DNA from: Syntrophotalea acetylenivorans
GTDB lineage: Bacteria; Desulfobacterota; Desulfuromonadia; Desulfuromonadales; Syntrophotaleaceae
Length of the DNA stretch: 64,000 nucleotides
NCBI RefSeq assembly: GCF_001887775.1
Contig: NZ_CP015519.1
Span: 2,046,001-2,110,000 of the forward strand
Reading direction: 5' to 3'
Positions 46,800-55,309 of the stretch are shown here, piece after piece (the first letter of the stretch is position 1; the number at the start of each line of letters is the position of its first letter). The position numbers and the translations under genes are program-made. A model generated the notes under the pieces. The model saw only the letters and a list, made by a program, of their open reading frames with translations, made no database searches and had not been told where the DNA came from.

Positions 46800-47069
46800 A
46801 TGATTGCCGACGGTGACTGCATTGCCTTGTTCAATTCTCCAACAAGGGTGATGAAGGCGGAAAAGCACCTGCGTCGCGCAGGACTGCTCTGCCGGCTGAT
46901 TCCCGCACCACGGCAAGTGGCGGATGGTTGCGCTCTGGCGTTGCGCTTTAGCGCTTCTGATCAGCCGGCCATCCTTAAAGAACTGGCTGTGGCGAACCTT
47001 TCACCAAGGCGCCTGTACGTTAAACAACAGGGGCTACTATGTGCCCAGGAACTGTTAAGCGAAGACTGA
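46800..47069 (+). CDS. DUF3343-like small protein, putative sulfur or selenium carrier
   Basis: 89 residues, three bases after the previous stop. The N-terminus CIALFNSPTRVMKAEKHLRRAGLLCRLIPAPRQVADGCALALRF fits DUF3343, with a conserved cysteine in the DGCALAL position and a ferredoxin-like fold expected. Members have been linked by genome context to selenium-dependent molybdenum hydroxylases and are annotated as possible Se/S carriers. It precedes a cysteine desulfurase, its natural partner. Role inferred from family and context. Confidence 0.8.
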   Translation: MIADGDCIALFNSPTRVMKAEKHLRRAGLLCRLIPAPRQVADGCALALRFSASDQPAILKELAVANLSPRRLYVKQQGLLCAQELLSED

Positions 47070-47086
47070 TAGCGGAGGTCTCTCAG

Positions 47087-48256
47087 ATGACCATCTATCT
47101 CGACAACGCCGCCACCACCTTTCCCAAACCCGAAAGTGTTTACACCACCCTCGATCAGACCTGTCGCAGACTCGCCATCAGCCCTGGTCGTGGCAGCTAC
47201 AGTCTGGCCTTGGAAGCGGGGCGGTTGGTTTACGAGGTGCGGGAAACGGTAGCCGAATTTTTCAATATACCTGATCCGGCCCGAGTGATATTCACCGCCA
47301 ATGCCACCGAGGCCATCAACCTCGGCCTGTTCGGTCTGCTGCAAGCTGGCGACCGAGTGGTCAGCACGACGATGGAACACAACGCCGTCAGTCGACCACT
47401 GCATGCCCTGGCAAGCCGCGGTGTCGAGGTCGTGCGGGTGCCCGCCGATGCAACCGGGCAGGTGTCAGCATCTGCCATTCACGAAGCCGCTACCGATGGC
47501 GGAAAAACCGCCCGACTGGTGGTCCTCAGCCACTGTTCCAATGTCACCGGAAGCATTCAGCCCGTCGAGGAAATCGGCCCCTGGTGCCGACAACACGGCA
47601 TACTGTTCATGGTCGACGCCGCCCAAAGCGCCGGACTGCTCCCCATCGATGTTCGACGCATGGGTATCGACCTGCTCGCCGCTGCTGGTCACAAGGGGCT
47701 GTTCGGACCGACCGGTACCGGATTTCTCTACTTGGCTGAAGGACTACATCCGATGCCTCTGGTTTACGGTGGCACCGGCGGCAATTCATCCTCTCCCTTG
47801 ATGCCGGATGAACTGCCCGAACGCCTGGAATGCGGAACCCTCAACACTCCGGCCTTGGCCGGTTTGCAGGCCGGCATCGAATTTGTACGCAGCCAGGGTC
47901 TAGAGCAAATTTTCAGGCACAAGAACGCTTTGCTGACACAGCTTAAAGACGGGCTCCAATCTATGCCCGCTCTTCACCTGCATGGCCCCGACTGTTCCGA
48001 CCTTCAGGGTGGCGTGTTGTCCTTCACTGTGGCAGGTCACGATCCTTCTGAAATCGGCTTTCTGCTCGATGTGGAACACGGTATCTGCATCCGCACCGGC
48101 TTGCACTGTGCTCCCGATGCCCACCGCAGCATAGGCACCCTACCCGCCGGAACCCTGCGAGTGAGTCCAGGGGCATTCAATACGGCCGCAGACATCGACG
48201 CATTGCTCAACGCCCTGGACAGGATTTTTTGCGCCAATCCAACCGTATCGGCCTGA
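47087..48256 (+). CDS. Cysteine desulfurase-like class V aminotransferase (EF2568 type)
   Basis: 389 residues from the ATG at 47087 with GGAGG upstream. IYLDNAATTFPKP begins the PLP fold; STTMEHNAVSRPL, DAAQSAGLLPIDV and AAGHKGLFGPTG (PLP lysine) follow; RTGLHCAPDAHRSIGT supplies the catalytic cysteine in a SufS-like loop. It matches the family built around Enterococcus EF2568, which co-occurs with molybdenum hydroxylases that carry a labile selenium or sulfur. It probably supplies sulfur (or mobilises selenium) for the Mo ligand of Mop. Confidence 0.87.
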   Translation: MTIYLDNAATTFPKPESVYTTLDQTCRRLAISPGRGSYSLALEAGRLVYEVRETVAEFFNIPDPARVIFTANATEAINLGLFGLLQAGDRVVSTTMEHNAVSRPLHALASRGVEVVRVPADATGQVSASAIHEAATDGGKTARLVVLSHCSNVTGSIQPVEEIGPWCRQHGILFMVDAAQSAGLLPIDVRRMGIDLLAAAGHKGLFGPTGTGFLYLAEGLHPMPLVYGGTGGNSSSPLMPDELPERLECGTLNTPALAGLQAGIEFVRSQGLEQIFRHKNALLTQLKDGLQSMPALHLHGPDCSDLQGGVLSFTVAGHDPSEIGFLLDVEHGICIRTGLHCAPDAHRSIGTLPAGTLRVSPGAFNTAADIDALLNALDRIFCANPTVSA

Positions 48257-48285
48257 TGTCCAAAAAACCAAACAGGAGAAAACAA

Positions 48286-49077
48286 ATGCATATGCGAGGG
48301 GAAATATGGATCCTTTCATTGCTGCTCTTCTGCATCAGCCCGATACTGGCGCCGAGCAAAGCAGGGGCTAGTGAAAAAACAACCCTGAGCATTTCCGCCG
48401 GTGTCGGTCTCAAAGACGCGCTCTATGCCATTCAACGGGCCTACGGACAACAACGACCTGAGGTTGCTATTGAGTTCAATTTTGCCGCCTCGGGCCTTTT
48501 GCGCAAACAGATCGAGCAGGGGGCGCCAGTCGATCTGTTTCTTGCTCCCGGCCGTCAGCATCTACAAGCTCTTCTCGATGGTGGTTTTACCGATGGGACC
48601 CATAGCTGCGCCCTGCTCGGCAATAAACTGGTCCTCGTCGTGTCCCAGGAAAAAAAGCGTCAAATCGGAGGGTTCGCCGATTTGATTGAGCAAGCTGAAA
48701 CGATCGCTATCGGCATGCCGCAGATGGTCCCGGTCGGTCGTTACGCTCAGCAGACCCTGAGCCACCTTGGCCTGTGGGAATCCCTGTTGCCGCGCATGGT
48801 CTACGGCAAAAGCGTCCGCCAGGTCCTGGCCTATGTCGATTCGGGAAACGCCGATGCCGGCCTGATATTCTCCTCCGATACCCGATTGCTTACAAGTGCC
48901 GCAGTCGCGACCGTCGCCCCCGACAACAGTCACGCTCCCATCATCTTCTCCATGGCGGCCATGCTCAACAGCCGTCACCCAAAAGCCCTGGCGGATTTCA
49001 CGGCTTATCTGCAAAGCCGACAGGCCGCCGCCATTTTTGCCAGCCAGGGATTCAACTCCCTGATTTCGCCTGAATAA
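48286..49077 (+). CDS. modA: Molybdate ABC transporter substrate-binding protein, copy 2
   Basis: 263 residues from the ATG at 48286 (AGGAG upstream). A signal peptide is followed by ISAGVGLKDALYAIQRAYGQQRP, NFAASGLLRKQIEQGAPVDLFLAPG and AYVDSGNADAGLIFSSDT, closely parallel to copy 1 at 43597. No second permease or ATPase is present, so both binding proteins may feed the same ModBC, perhaps with different preference for molybdate and tungstate. Confidence 0.92.
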   Translation: MHMRGEIWILSLLLFCISPILAPSKAGASEKTTLSISAGVGLKDALYAIQRAYGQQRPEVAIEFNFAASGLLRKQIEQGAPVDLFLAPGRQHLQALLDGGFTDGTHSCALLGNKLVLVVSQEKKRQIGGFADLIEQAETIAIGMPQMVPVGRYAQQTLSHLGLWESLLPRMVYGKSVRQVLAYVDSGNADAGLIFSSDTRLLTSAAVATVAPDNSHAPIIFSMAAMLNSRHPKALADFTAYLQSRQAAAIFASQGFNSLISPE

Positions 49078-49317
49078 TCCGAGTCCTTCACTAATATTTT
49101 AAACCTGGTTCTTTATCCTCCTTATACTTTTCAGATCAAAACTGAAAGATCTTCCACGTTGACATCCTGAGCCCGGTTGATTACTGTCGGCTGGCCCGAA
49201 ACTGTATCTGCTGAAAATTGAATTATCGAAGAAGGTCTTTTAAGGGAGGATTGTTGCCGGACTCGGCCAAGCCACCGAGCCGGTAATAAAAACTGCCTTC
49301 ACAAGCAGGATAAACTT

Positions 49318-49512
49318 ATGGAAAAGATGTTTGAGTTCGTCGTCCCTGGCGAAATTGTGTCTTTGTATAATCACGGCACCCATGTGGTGGAGATATCGCT
49401 GTTTCTTGACGATAGGCACACCCTTGAGCCCCATTCTGCTATCTTGAGCCACGAAGAAGCCCAAAAGAGGATAATCGAATTGCGGCGCCGGCAGGATTTG
49501 ACTTCCAACTGA
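49318..49512 (+). CDS. Small protein of unknown function
   Basis: 64 residues, ATG preceded by GCAGGATAAACTT. The product MEKMFEFVVPGEIVSLYNHG... ends in a charged helix (HEEAQKRIIELRRRQ). No domain is recognised. A terminator follows within 27 bases, which supports a real transcription unit. Confidence 0.6.
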   Translation: MEKMFEFVVPGEIVSLYNHGTHVVEISLFLDDRHTLEPHSAILSHEEAQKRIIELRRRQDLTSN

Positions 49513-49538
49513 AGCCATCTAGACCAGACAGAAATTAC

Positions 49539-49573
49539 AAAAGCCCAACCTGGGAATACAGGCGGGCCTTTTG
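49539..49573 (+). terminator. Rho-independent terminator
   Basis: AAAGCCCAACCTG and CAGGCGGGCCTTT pair with small mismatches around a six-base loop, followed by TTTGG. It could serve the small gene on its left; on the minus strand it lies about 120 bases past the diguanylate cyclase stop. Confidence 0.65.
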
Positions 49574-49691
49574 GTTCTATTCATTCCAAAGATCGGCCGG
49601 CGTAATCCTCTAACTTGAGGCGAGCTCAGGAAATGTGCTCTCTTGCAATAAAACGGGGCTACCCCGGCAACATCCGCCCCGGGAAATTCTT

Positions 49692-51593
49692 TTAGTCGCT
49701 TGCGACAACCCGATTTCTACCACTGTTTTTGGCCTGATACAAGCGCTGGTCGGCCACCTTGATTATCTGATCGATATCGAAACCTGCGCCTTCGCTGGTG
49801 GATACACCGGAGCTCACCGTAATATCCACTTTTTGGCCATCGGGAAGGGATATATCGCTTACCTCTATCATCTGACGGAGTTTCTCGATCAGAGTCGCCG
49901 CACTTTTTAAGCTGGTCTCCGGCAACAGGATGGCGAATTCTTCGCCACCGATGCGGCCGAAAATATCATTGCTTCTTATGCTGGCTGAAATTCTCGCCGA
50001 AAAGGTCTGCAAGACCACATCGCCCGCAGGGTGCCCGTATCGGTCATTGACCGCCTTGAACCGGTCTAAATCCAGCATGGCCAGGCTCAAGTGATGCCCA
50101 TAACGCTTACAACGGTCGATCTCTTCTTCCAGCCTCTGGAAAAAGGCCTTCCGGTTTCGGATACCGGTGAGGCTGTCTGTGGTGGCCAGTTTTGCCATTT
50201 CAGCCAAGAGCCGCTGCTGCTCCTGTTCTGCCTGCTTGCGGGAAGAAATGTCTCGAACGGCCGCCACCCGAACCTGCTGCCCTTGATATTCAAAGGTTCT
50301 GGCATGGATTTCTGCCGGAAACACTGTACCGTCTTTTTTTTCACAATCGATCTCATAAGGCCCGTCTGAGCCATTCCTGATATTAGCGACGACCTTTTCC
50401 CGGTTTTCGGGGGCGACAAAATCGGCTGACCTTTTCCCGACCATTTCATCGGGCAGATAGCCGAACATGCGGGACAAGGACTCGTTAACTTCAAGAATGA
50501 AACCGTCTTTTGCGATGAGGATACCTTCGAAAGCCGCCTGCGAGAGTCTTTTAAATTTTTCTTCGCTTTCCCGCAACCGGTTCTCGACCTCTTTGCGAAC
50601 GCTGATTTCCCCGACCAGTTTTTTGTTCCAAAGCAACACGACCAGCAGAATCATCCCTACTGAAGTGCCGGCCATCAAGCCCCACTTCAGAAGGTCGGTT
50701 TTCTTCAAGCCGTGCTCATAACGGACGGAAAGCCAGCGGTTCCAAATGGCAGCCTTTTCTTCGGTGGTAAAGGTCGCCAGGGTTTTATTGATGATCCCCA
50801 CCAGTTCCGGCCAGTCGTTACGAATCCCCATGGCATTATCATGACTGCCAAAAGGACTGGGGGAAGCCACCTTGATGTTGGCGTACCCTTTATTTTGAAT
50901 CAGATAACTGCCAACCGCCAGGTTGCCGATGTAGGCATCGACCTCCCCCACGGCCAAAGCCTGAAGGCATCTGGATACCGCATTGTCTCCATCGATAACC
51001 TTCAACTTGATAGCAGGGTATTGCTCCATCAGCAGGCCCTGCATGACGTACCCCTCAGGTACCGAAACGGTTTTCCCCTTGAGGTCGTTGATTCCGCCAA
51101 TAAAGGGAGAATCCGTCCGGGTAAATATCACCCAGGGCAGAAAAAGATATTCGTCGCTGAAGAGCATATACTCCTGGCGCTCCGCGGTAATCATAGCCGT
51201 GGGCACCATATCGACCAATTGTTGCTTTTTTAAAGCCTCAAGCGCTTCCTTCCAGCTGACTTCGGAACCCAAAACATAGCGATAGCGGATACCGTGCCGC
51301 TTGAAGATGCTCTCCAGGTAGTCGATGGCGATGCCCTTGACTTCCCCATCAATCATCATAAAGGGTGGCCAGCTGCCAACCCGAACCTGAACTTCATGGT
51401 CCTGTGCCAACCAGGAGATTTCTGCTTCAGATAACTGAATCGAAAGTGATTGAGTATTTTTTTGATCAGCCCAAACCTGAGCCGGCAAGTAATCGTTGGA
51501 AATTGCTAAGCCCAGCACCATCAAGACGCACAATACAATTACCGATATGGATATCTTTTTGACTGACTTTTTAATGACAACGTTAAAATTCAT
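49692..51593 (-). CDS. Diguanylate cyclase with periplasmic binding-protein sensor and PAS domain
   Basis: 633 residues from the ATG at 51593; a TTG 18 bases upstream is less likely. Order: N-terminal membrane segment, SBP_bac_3-type ligand domain (VRVGSWPPFMMIDGEVKGIAIDYL ... about residues 65-300), a second membrane helix near 310-330, a PAS domain (about 355-465), then GGDEF. The active site is GGEEF (FGRIGGEEFAILL), and RSND five residues before it is a product-inhibition I-site. It makes cyclic di-GMP in response to a small periplasmic ligand, probably an amino acid-like compound, not identifiable here. No EAL domain. Confidence 0.92.
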   Translation of the reverse strand: MNFNVVIKKSVKKISISVIVLCVLMVLGLAISNDYLPAQVWADQKNTQSLSIQLSEAEISWLAQDHEVQVRVGSWPPFMMIDGEVKGIAIDYLESIFKRHGIRYRYVLGSEVSWKEALEALKKQQLVDMVPTAMITAERQEYMLFSDEYLFLPWVIFTRTDSPFIGGINDLKGKTVSVPEGYVMQGLLMEQYPAIKLKVIDGDNAVSRCLQALAVGEVDAYIGNLAVGSYLIQNKGYANIKVASPSPFGSHDNAMGIRNDWPELVGIINKTLATFTTEEKAAIWNRWLSVRYEHGLKKTDLLKWGLMAGTSVGMILLVVLLWNKKLVGEISVRKEVENRLRESEEKFKRLSQAAFEGILIAKDGFILEVNESLSRMFGYLPDEMVGKRSADFVAPENREKVVANIRNGSDGPYEIDCEKKDGTVFPAEIHARTFEYQGQQVRVAAVRDISSRKQAEQEQQRLLAEMAKLATTDSLTGIRNRKAFFQRLEEEIDRCKRYGHHLSLAMLDLDRFKAVNDRYGHPAGDVVLQTFSARISASIRSNDIFGRIGGEEFAILLPETSLKSAATLIEKLRQMIEVSDISLPDGQKVDITVSSGVSTSEGAGFDIDQIIKVADQRLYQAKNSGRNRVVASD

Positions 51594-51967
51594 AAAATGA
51601 CAAACCCACAATATTAAATTAAAAAGATTAATACCTATAAAACAACTATCTAAAACTAAAATTTGTATCGTGCAACATTTCCTAGTGATTTAGTATTATA
51701 CCCCATAATTTATTATATTTTCGATAGTTAGGAATTTTTATTTTTGTAGTCTGCCCAATACCTGGGCAAGCTACAACACTATACTTGTTGTTCATTCAAT
51801 CATGAGACAAGGCTGAGATAGTGTCTTCAGCGAGCACTCAGCAAAAAGAACAGATTTGTAAAATGAACATCTAACAACAGAACTGTACCTTTGAACTTAT
51901 TGATTTTTCCCCGACCAAAAGGTAGAGTCGCAGCAGTGCCCATCCCTCTTCCAAGAAAGGCGAAACA
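51594..51967. other. AT-rich intergenic region between divergent genes
   Basis: This 374-base gap is much more AT-rich than its surroundings, with runs such as TTATTATATTTT. It must hold the promoters of both the cyclase and the esterase. A small hairpin (GCCCAATACCTGGGC) is the only clear structure. No gene or RNA was recognised. Confidence 0.5.
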
Positions 51968-52675
51968 ATGTCTTTGCCCTTTTCCTTTCTATGGCCCTGC
52001 ACAGGTCTGCTTGAACCGCAATATTTGACGGCAGGCGTGTCTCCAACCAATTTTCTATTAAACTGCGCTATGCACACTGGCAGCAACGACTCTCCAAGCA
52101 CCGTGCAGCCTCTGCGTATCCTGGCCTTTGGAGACAGCCTGGTGGCCGGCTTTGCCCTATCGCGCAAGGCAGGCTTTACAGTACAGCTGGAAAAGGCCTT
52201 GATCGCCGCAGGCTTTACAGCCGAGGTAATCAACGCAGGGATTCCAGGCGATACCAGTGCCGGCGGCCGGTCCCGCCTGGGGCAGGCTCTTGACCTGCAA
52301 CCGGACCTGGTATTGCTCGAATTCGGGGCCAACGACAACCTTCTCGGTGTACCGCCAACAGAACTGGAAACCAACCTCGAAGAAATAATTCTACGCCTCC
52401 GAGAAAGCGGCATCCCGGTGCTACTGACAGGCATCAAGCCTCTACGCAACCTGGGTACAGACTACCAGGCCGAATTCTCTGAAGTCTTTTCCCGCCTGGC
52501 CGATAAACACCAGGTGCCCTTCTACGCCGACTTTCTCGACGGCGTAGCCGGTCGCCCGGAACTCAATAAAGCGGACGGAATCCACCCCAACCCCAAGGGG
52601 GTCAAAGAGATTGTACGCCGGCTGTCACCACTGGTAATCGAGACCTTGAAGGGTCTGGCAAAAGCCCGCCCTTGA
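51968..52675 (+). CDS. GDSL-type esterase/lipase (TesA-like)
   Basis: 235 residues if it starts at 51968, where AAAGGCG precedes the ATG; an internal ATG at 52070 would give a more compact domain with no leader. Block I is ILAFGDSLVAGFAL (catalytic Ser), block II NAGIPGDTSAGGRSRL, block III LEFGANDNLLG and block V DGIHPNPKGV (Asp and His). This is the SGNH hydrolase fold of TesA/arylesterase; the 34-residue N-terminal extension is not a good signal peptide. Substrate unknown: acyl-CoA, lysophospholipid or aryl ester. Confidence 0.88.
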   Translation: MSLPFSFLWPCTGLLEPQYLTAGVSPTNFLLNCAMHTGSNDSPSTVQPLRILAFGDSLVAGFALSRKAGFTVQLEKALIAAGFTAEVINAGIPGDTSAGGRSRLGQALDLQPDLVLLEFGANDNLLGVPPTELETNLEEIILRLRESGIPVLLTGIKPLRNLGTDYQAEFSEVFSRLADKHQVPFYADFLDGVAGRPELNKADGIHPNPKGVKEIVRRLSPLVIETLKGLAKARP

Positions 52676-52776
52676 CAGCAAAAAACAACGCGATATCGTT
52701 ATCTTATCCGCAACAAACACGACTATTTCAGACACCTGCAAAGAGCTCTGAATGGTCTAACACGGGAGGTACGATC

Positions 52777-53247
52777 ATGCGAAAAGCCATTGCTATCCTG
52801 ACCCTGTCTTGCCTGATTCTGGCGGGCTGCGCCCCCAGCATGGGACCGAAAGAAACTGGCGGCGCTATCGTTGGAGCCGGAGCCGGAGCCTTACTCGGAT
52901 CGCAGATCGGTAGCGGTTCCGGCCAGATCGTGGCTGTGGCCATCGGCACCCTGGCCGGGGCGCTGGCCGGGCAAGAAGTGGGCAAATCCCTCGACCGGGC
53001 CGACCGGCTGGCCATGGAACGCAACGCTCAGTATGCCCTGGAATATACCCGCACCAACCAAGCCACCGGTTGGCGCAACCCCGACAGCGGCAATTACGGC
53101 AATGTCATGCCCGTCGAAACCTATCAGACCAGCAGCGGTCAATACTGCCGCGAATATGTGCAAACGGTGGTCATCGGAGGTCAACAGCAACAGGCTTACG
53201 GCACCGCCTGCCGACAGCCGGATGGCAGCTGGAAAATCACCCGCTGA
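52777..53247 (+). CDS. Glycine-zipper lipoprotein (17-kDa surface antigen-like)
   Basis: 156 residues from the ATG at 52777 with GGGAGG upstream. The lipobox is LAGC. A glycine-zipper hairpin follows (GGAIVGAGAGALLGSQIGSGSG ... GTLAGALAGQEVG), then an RT821/surface-antigen-type C-terminal region with VETYQTSSGQYCREYVQTVVIGG and a Cys pair that may form a disulfide. These are outer-membrane lipoproteins of uncertain function, related to SlyB and the rickettsial 17-kDa antigen. Confidence 0.85.
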   Translation: MRKAIAILTLSCLILAGCAPSMGPKETGGAIVGAGAGALLGSQIGSGSGQIVAVAIGTLAGALAGQEVGKSLDRADRLAMERNAQYALEYTRTNQATGWRNPDSGNYGNVMPVETYQTSSGQYCREYVQTVVIGGQQQQAYGTACRQPDGSWKITR

Positions 53248-53341
53248 CAGCTTCTGAATCCCCCAGTCCCGGGGGAACGCGACCAAGGGTTGGCCGAAAT
53301 GGCAGGACCCCGGTTTTCAGCGATTGACGAGACGATCTCCC

Positions 53342-54493
53342 ATGACCTGCAGTGCAAACCATGCTACAGCGACACCGGCAACGCTTACTGTCGACGACAG
53401 TCGAGCAGAGCCGCTATCATTGACCATCTCCGGCCGGCTCGATCTGGTTGGCACCACAGAGCTGTGGCAAACCGCTTGCGAACTGATCGAACACCGCCGC
53501 CCCCGGCAACTGCGACTCCGGGCGGCGAATATCGACTATTGCGACGGCACCGGTATCGGTCTGCTGGTCGAAATGGAGCGCCTTACGGTACGATACGGCG
53601 GCAGTTTCGAACTGGAAGGCCTGCGCGACGAATTTGCTAAACTGCGAGAACAATTCGTCCTGAGCGACCTTGCCGAACTGCCGAGCTCCCGTCCCAGGCC
53701 TTGCTGCCTGCCGGAAGCCACCGGCATGGCGGTCGTTAAAACCTGGCAGGCACTACGGGCCCTGATCGCCTTTACAGGTGAATTGAGCATCGCACTGCTG
53801 GCAGCGTTGCGGTGCCCCCGGTCCGTCCGCTGGCGAGATGTCTGGCTGATTGCCGAAAAAGCCGGGGCGGACGCCCTGCCCATCGTCGCCCTGCTGAGCT
53901 TTCTGGTCGGTCTTATCATGGCCTTTCAGGCCGCCATTCCCATGCGCCAATTCGGCACCGAGATTTACGTCGCCAACCTGATCGGCCTGGCGACCCTGCG
54001 CGAACTCGGGCCGTTGATGACCGCCATCATTCTGGCTGGACGCTCCGCCTCGGCCTTTGCCGCTGAAATCGGCACCATGAAGGTTAACGAGGAGATCGAC
54101 GCCCTGACCACCATGGGCCTGGCACCGGTTCCCTTTCTGGTGGTCACCCGGGTACTGGCGGCGCTGTTTGTCACACCGCTGCTGACCCTGTTTGCCGATC
54201 TGCTTGGCCTGGCTGGGGGCTCGGTCGTCCTGTTGTCACTCAACTATCCACTGGTAACCTACATACATCAGGTTCAGTCCGCTGTCGGTATGGGCGACTG
54301 CCTCGGCGGACTGGCTAAATCCCTGGTATTTGGAATCATTATCGCCGCTATCGGCTGCCTGCACGGGTTGCGAACAGGCCGCGGCGCCAGCGCCGTCGGT
54401 GATGCCGCAACTCGGGCGGTGGTCAGCGGCATCGTATTAATCGTCATAGGCGACGGTATCTTTTCTGTGCTTTACTACTATCTGGGCATTTAA
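53342..54493 (+). CDS. mlaE: MlaE-family lipid ABC permease with N-terminal STAS domain
   Basis: About 383 residues from the ATG at 53342; a TTG at 53324 is an alternative. Residues to about 110 are a STAS domain (LSLTISGRLDLVGTTELW ... IDYCDGTGIGLLVEME), which does the job of the separate MlaB protein. The membrane part has FLVGLIMAFQAAIPMRQFGTEIYVANLIGLATLRELGPLMTAIILAGRSASAFAAEIGTMKVNEEIDAL, the MlaE signature. First gene of an Mla operon that moves phospholipids between inner and outer membrane. Confidence 0.93.
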   Translation: MTCSANHATATPATLTVDDSRAEPLSLTISGRLDLVGTTELWQTACELIEHRRPRQLRLRAANIDYCDGTGIGLLVEMERLTVRYGGSFELEGLRDEFAKLREQFVLSDLAELPSSRPRPCCLPEATGMAVVKTWQALRALIAFTGELSIALLAALRCPRSVRWRDVWLIAEKAGADALPIVALLSFLVGLIMAFQAAIPMRQFGTEIYVANLIGLATLRELGPLMTAIILAGRSASAFAAEIGTMKVNEEIDALTTMGLAPVPFLVVTRVLAALFVTPLLTLFADLLGLAGGSVVLLSLNYPLVTYIHQVQSAVGMGDCLGGLAKSLVFGIIIAAIGCLHGLRTGRGASAVGDAATRAVVSGIVLIVIGDGIFSVLYYYLGI

Positions 54494-54497
54494 CTGT

Positions 54498-55256
54498 ATG
54501 GAACCGGCTGTCACGCCAATAATTGAAGTCCAGGGATTGACCGCCGCTTACGGCGAGGAATCGATTCTCGATAATCTTTCTTTCACCGTCGGCCGCGGTG
54601 AAGTATTCGTCATCCTTGGCGGTTCAGGTTGCGGCAAAAGCACCCTGCTTAAACACTTGATCGGTCTCTACCGACCGGCGAAGGGGAACATTTTCATCGA
54701 CGGCGAAGATCTGGTATCCAGCTTTGGAGAGTCCCGCCAGGCCCTGCTCCGCAAAATCGGCGTAATGTACCAGAACGGCGCCCTGTTCGGCTCCATGACT
54801 CTGTTGGAAAATCTCTGCCTACCCCTGGAAGAATTTACAGAACTGCCGGAGACAGCCCGCAACCTGATCGCCACTATGAATCTGTCGCTGGTCGGGCTCG
54901 CCGACTATCATCACTACTATCCCGCTGAAATCAGCGGCGGCATGCGCAAACGCGCGGCCATCGCTCGAGCCATGGTATTGGGACCGCAGATTCTTTTTCT
55001 CGATGAACCGTCGGCGGGACTCGACCCCATCACCTCGGCGGAAATGGATGAGTTAATTTTGAGGCTGGCCGGCAGCTTGGGCATGACCATTGTCGTCGTC
55101 AGCCATGAACTGCCAAGCATTCGCGCCATCGCCGACCGGGTGATCATGCTCGACAAAGAGACCAAGGGAATTTCCGCCAGGGGAACACCGCAACAACTGG
55201 CCCACAGTACCATCCCCCAGGTGCGGCAATTTTTTGCCCGGCAGGCGGGGAACTGA
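54498..55256 (+). CDS. mlaF: Mla-type lipid transport ATPase
   Basis: 252 residues, four bases after mlaE. Walker A GGSGCGKST, Q-loop MYQNGALFGSMTLLENL (MlaF-like), signature ISGGMRKRAAIARAM and Walker B ILFLDEPSAGLDPI are all present. It powers MlaE. Confidence 0.94.
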   Translation: MEPAVTPIIEVQGLTAAYGEESILDNLSFTVGRGEVFVILGGSGCGKSTLLKHLIGLYRPAKGNIFIDGEDLVSSFGESRQALLRKIGVMYQNGALFGSMTLLENLCLPLEEFTELPETARNLIATMNLSLVGLADYHHYYPAEISGGMRKRAAIARAMVLGPQILFLDEPSAGLDPITSAEMDELILRLAGSLGMTIVVVSHELPSIRAIADRVIMLDKETKGISARGTPQQLAHSTIPQVRQFFARQAGN

Positions 55257-55309
55257 AAAATGAAGCAGCATTCGCATCGGATGAATAAACGCAGGGGAAG
55301 GCTTTTGCC

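Noticed and set aside
49635-49910. 91-codon plus-strand frame
   Set aside because: Lies opposite the GGDEF domain of the diguanylate cyclase and has no motif of its own.
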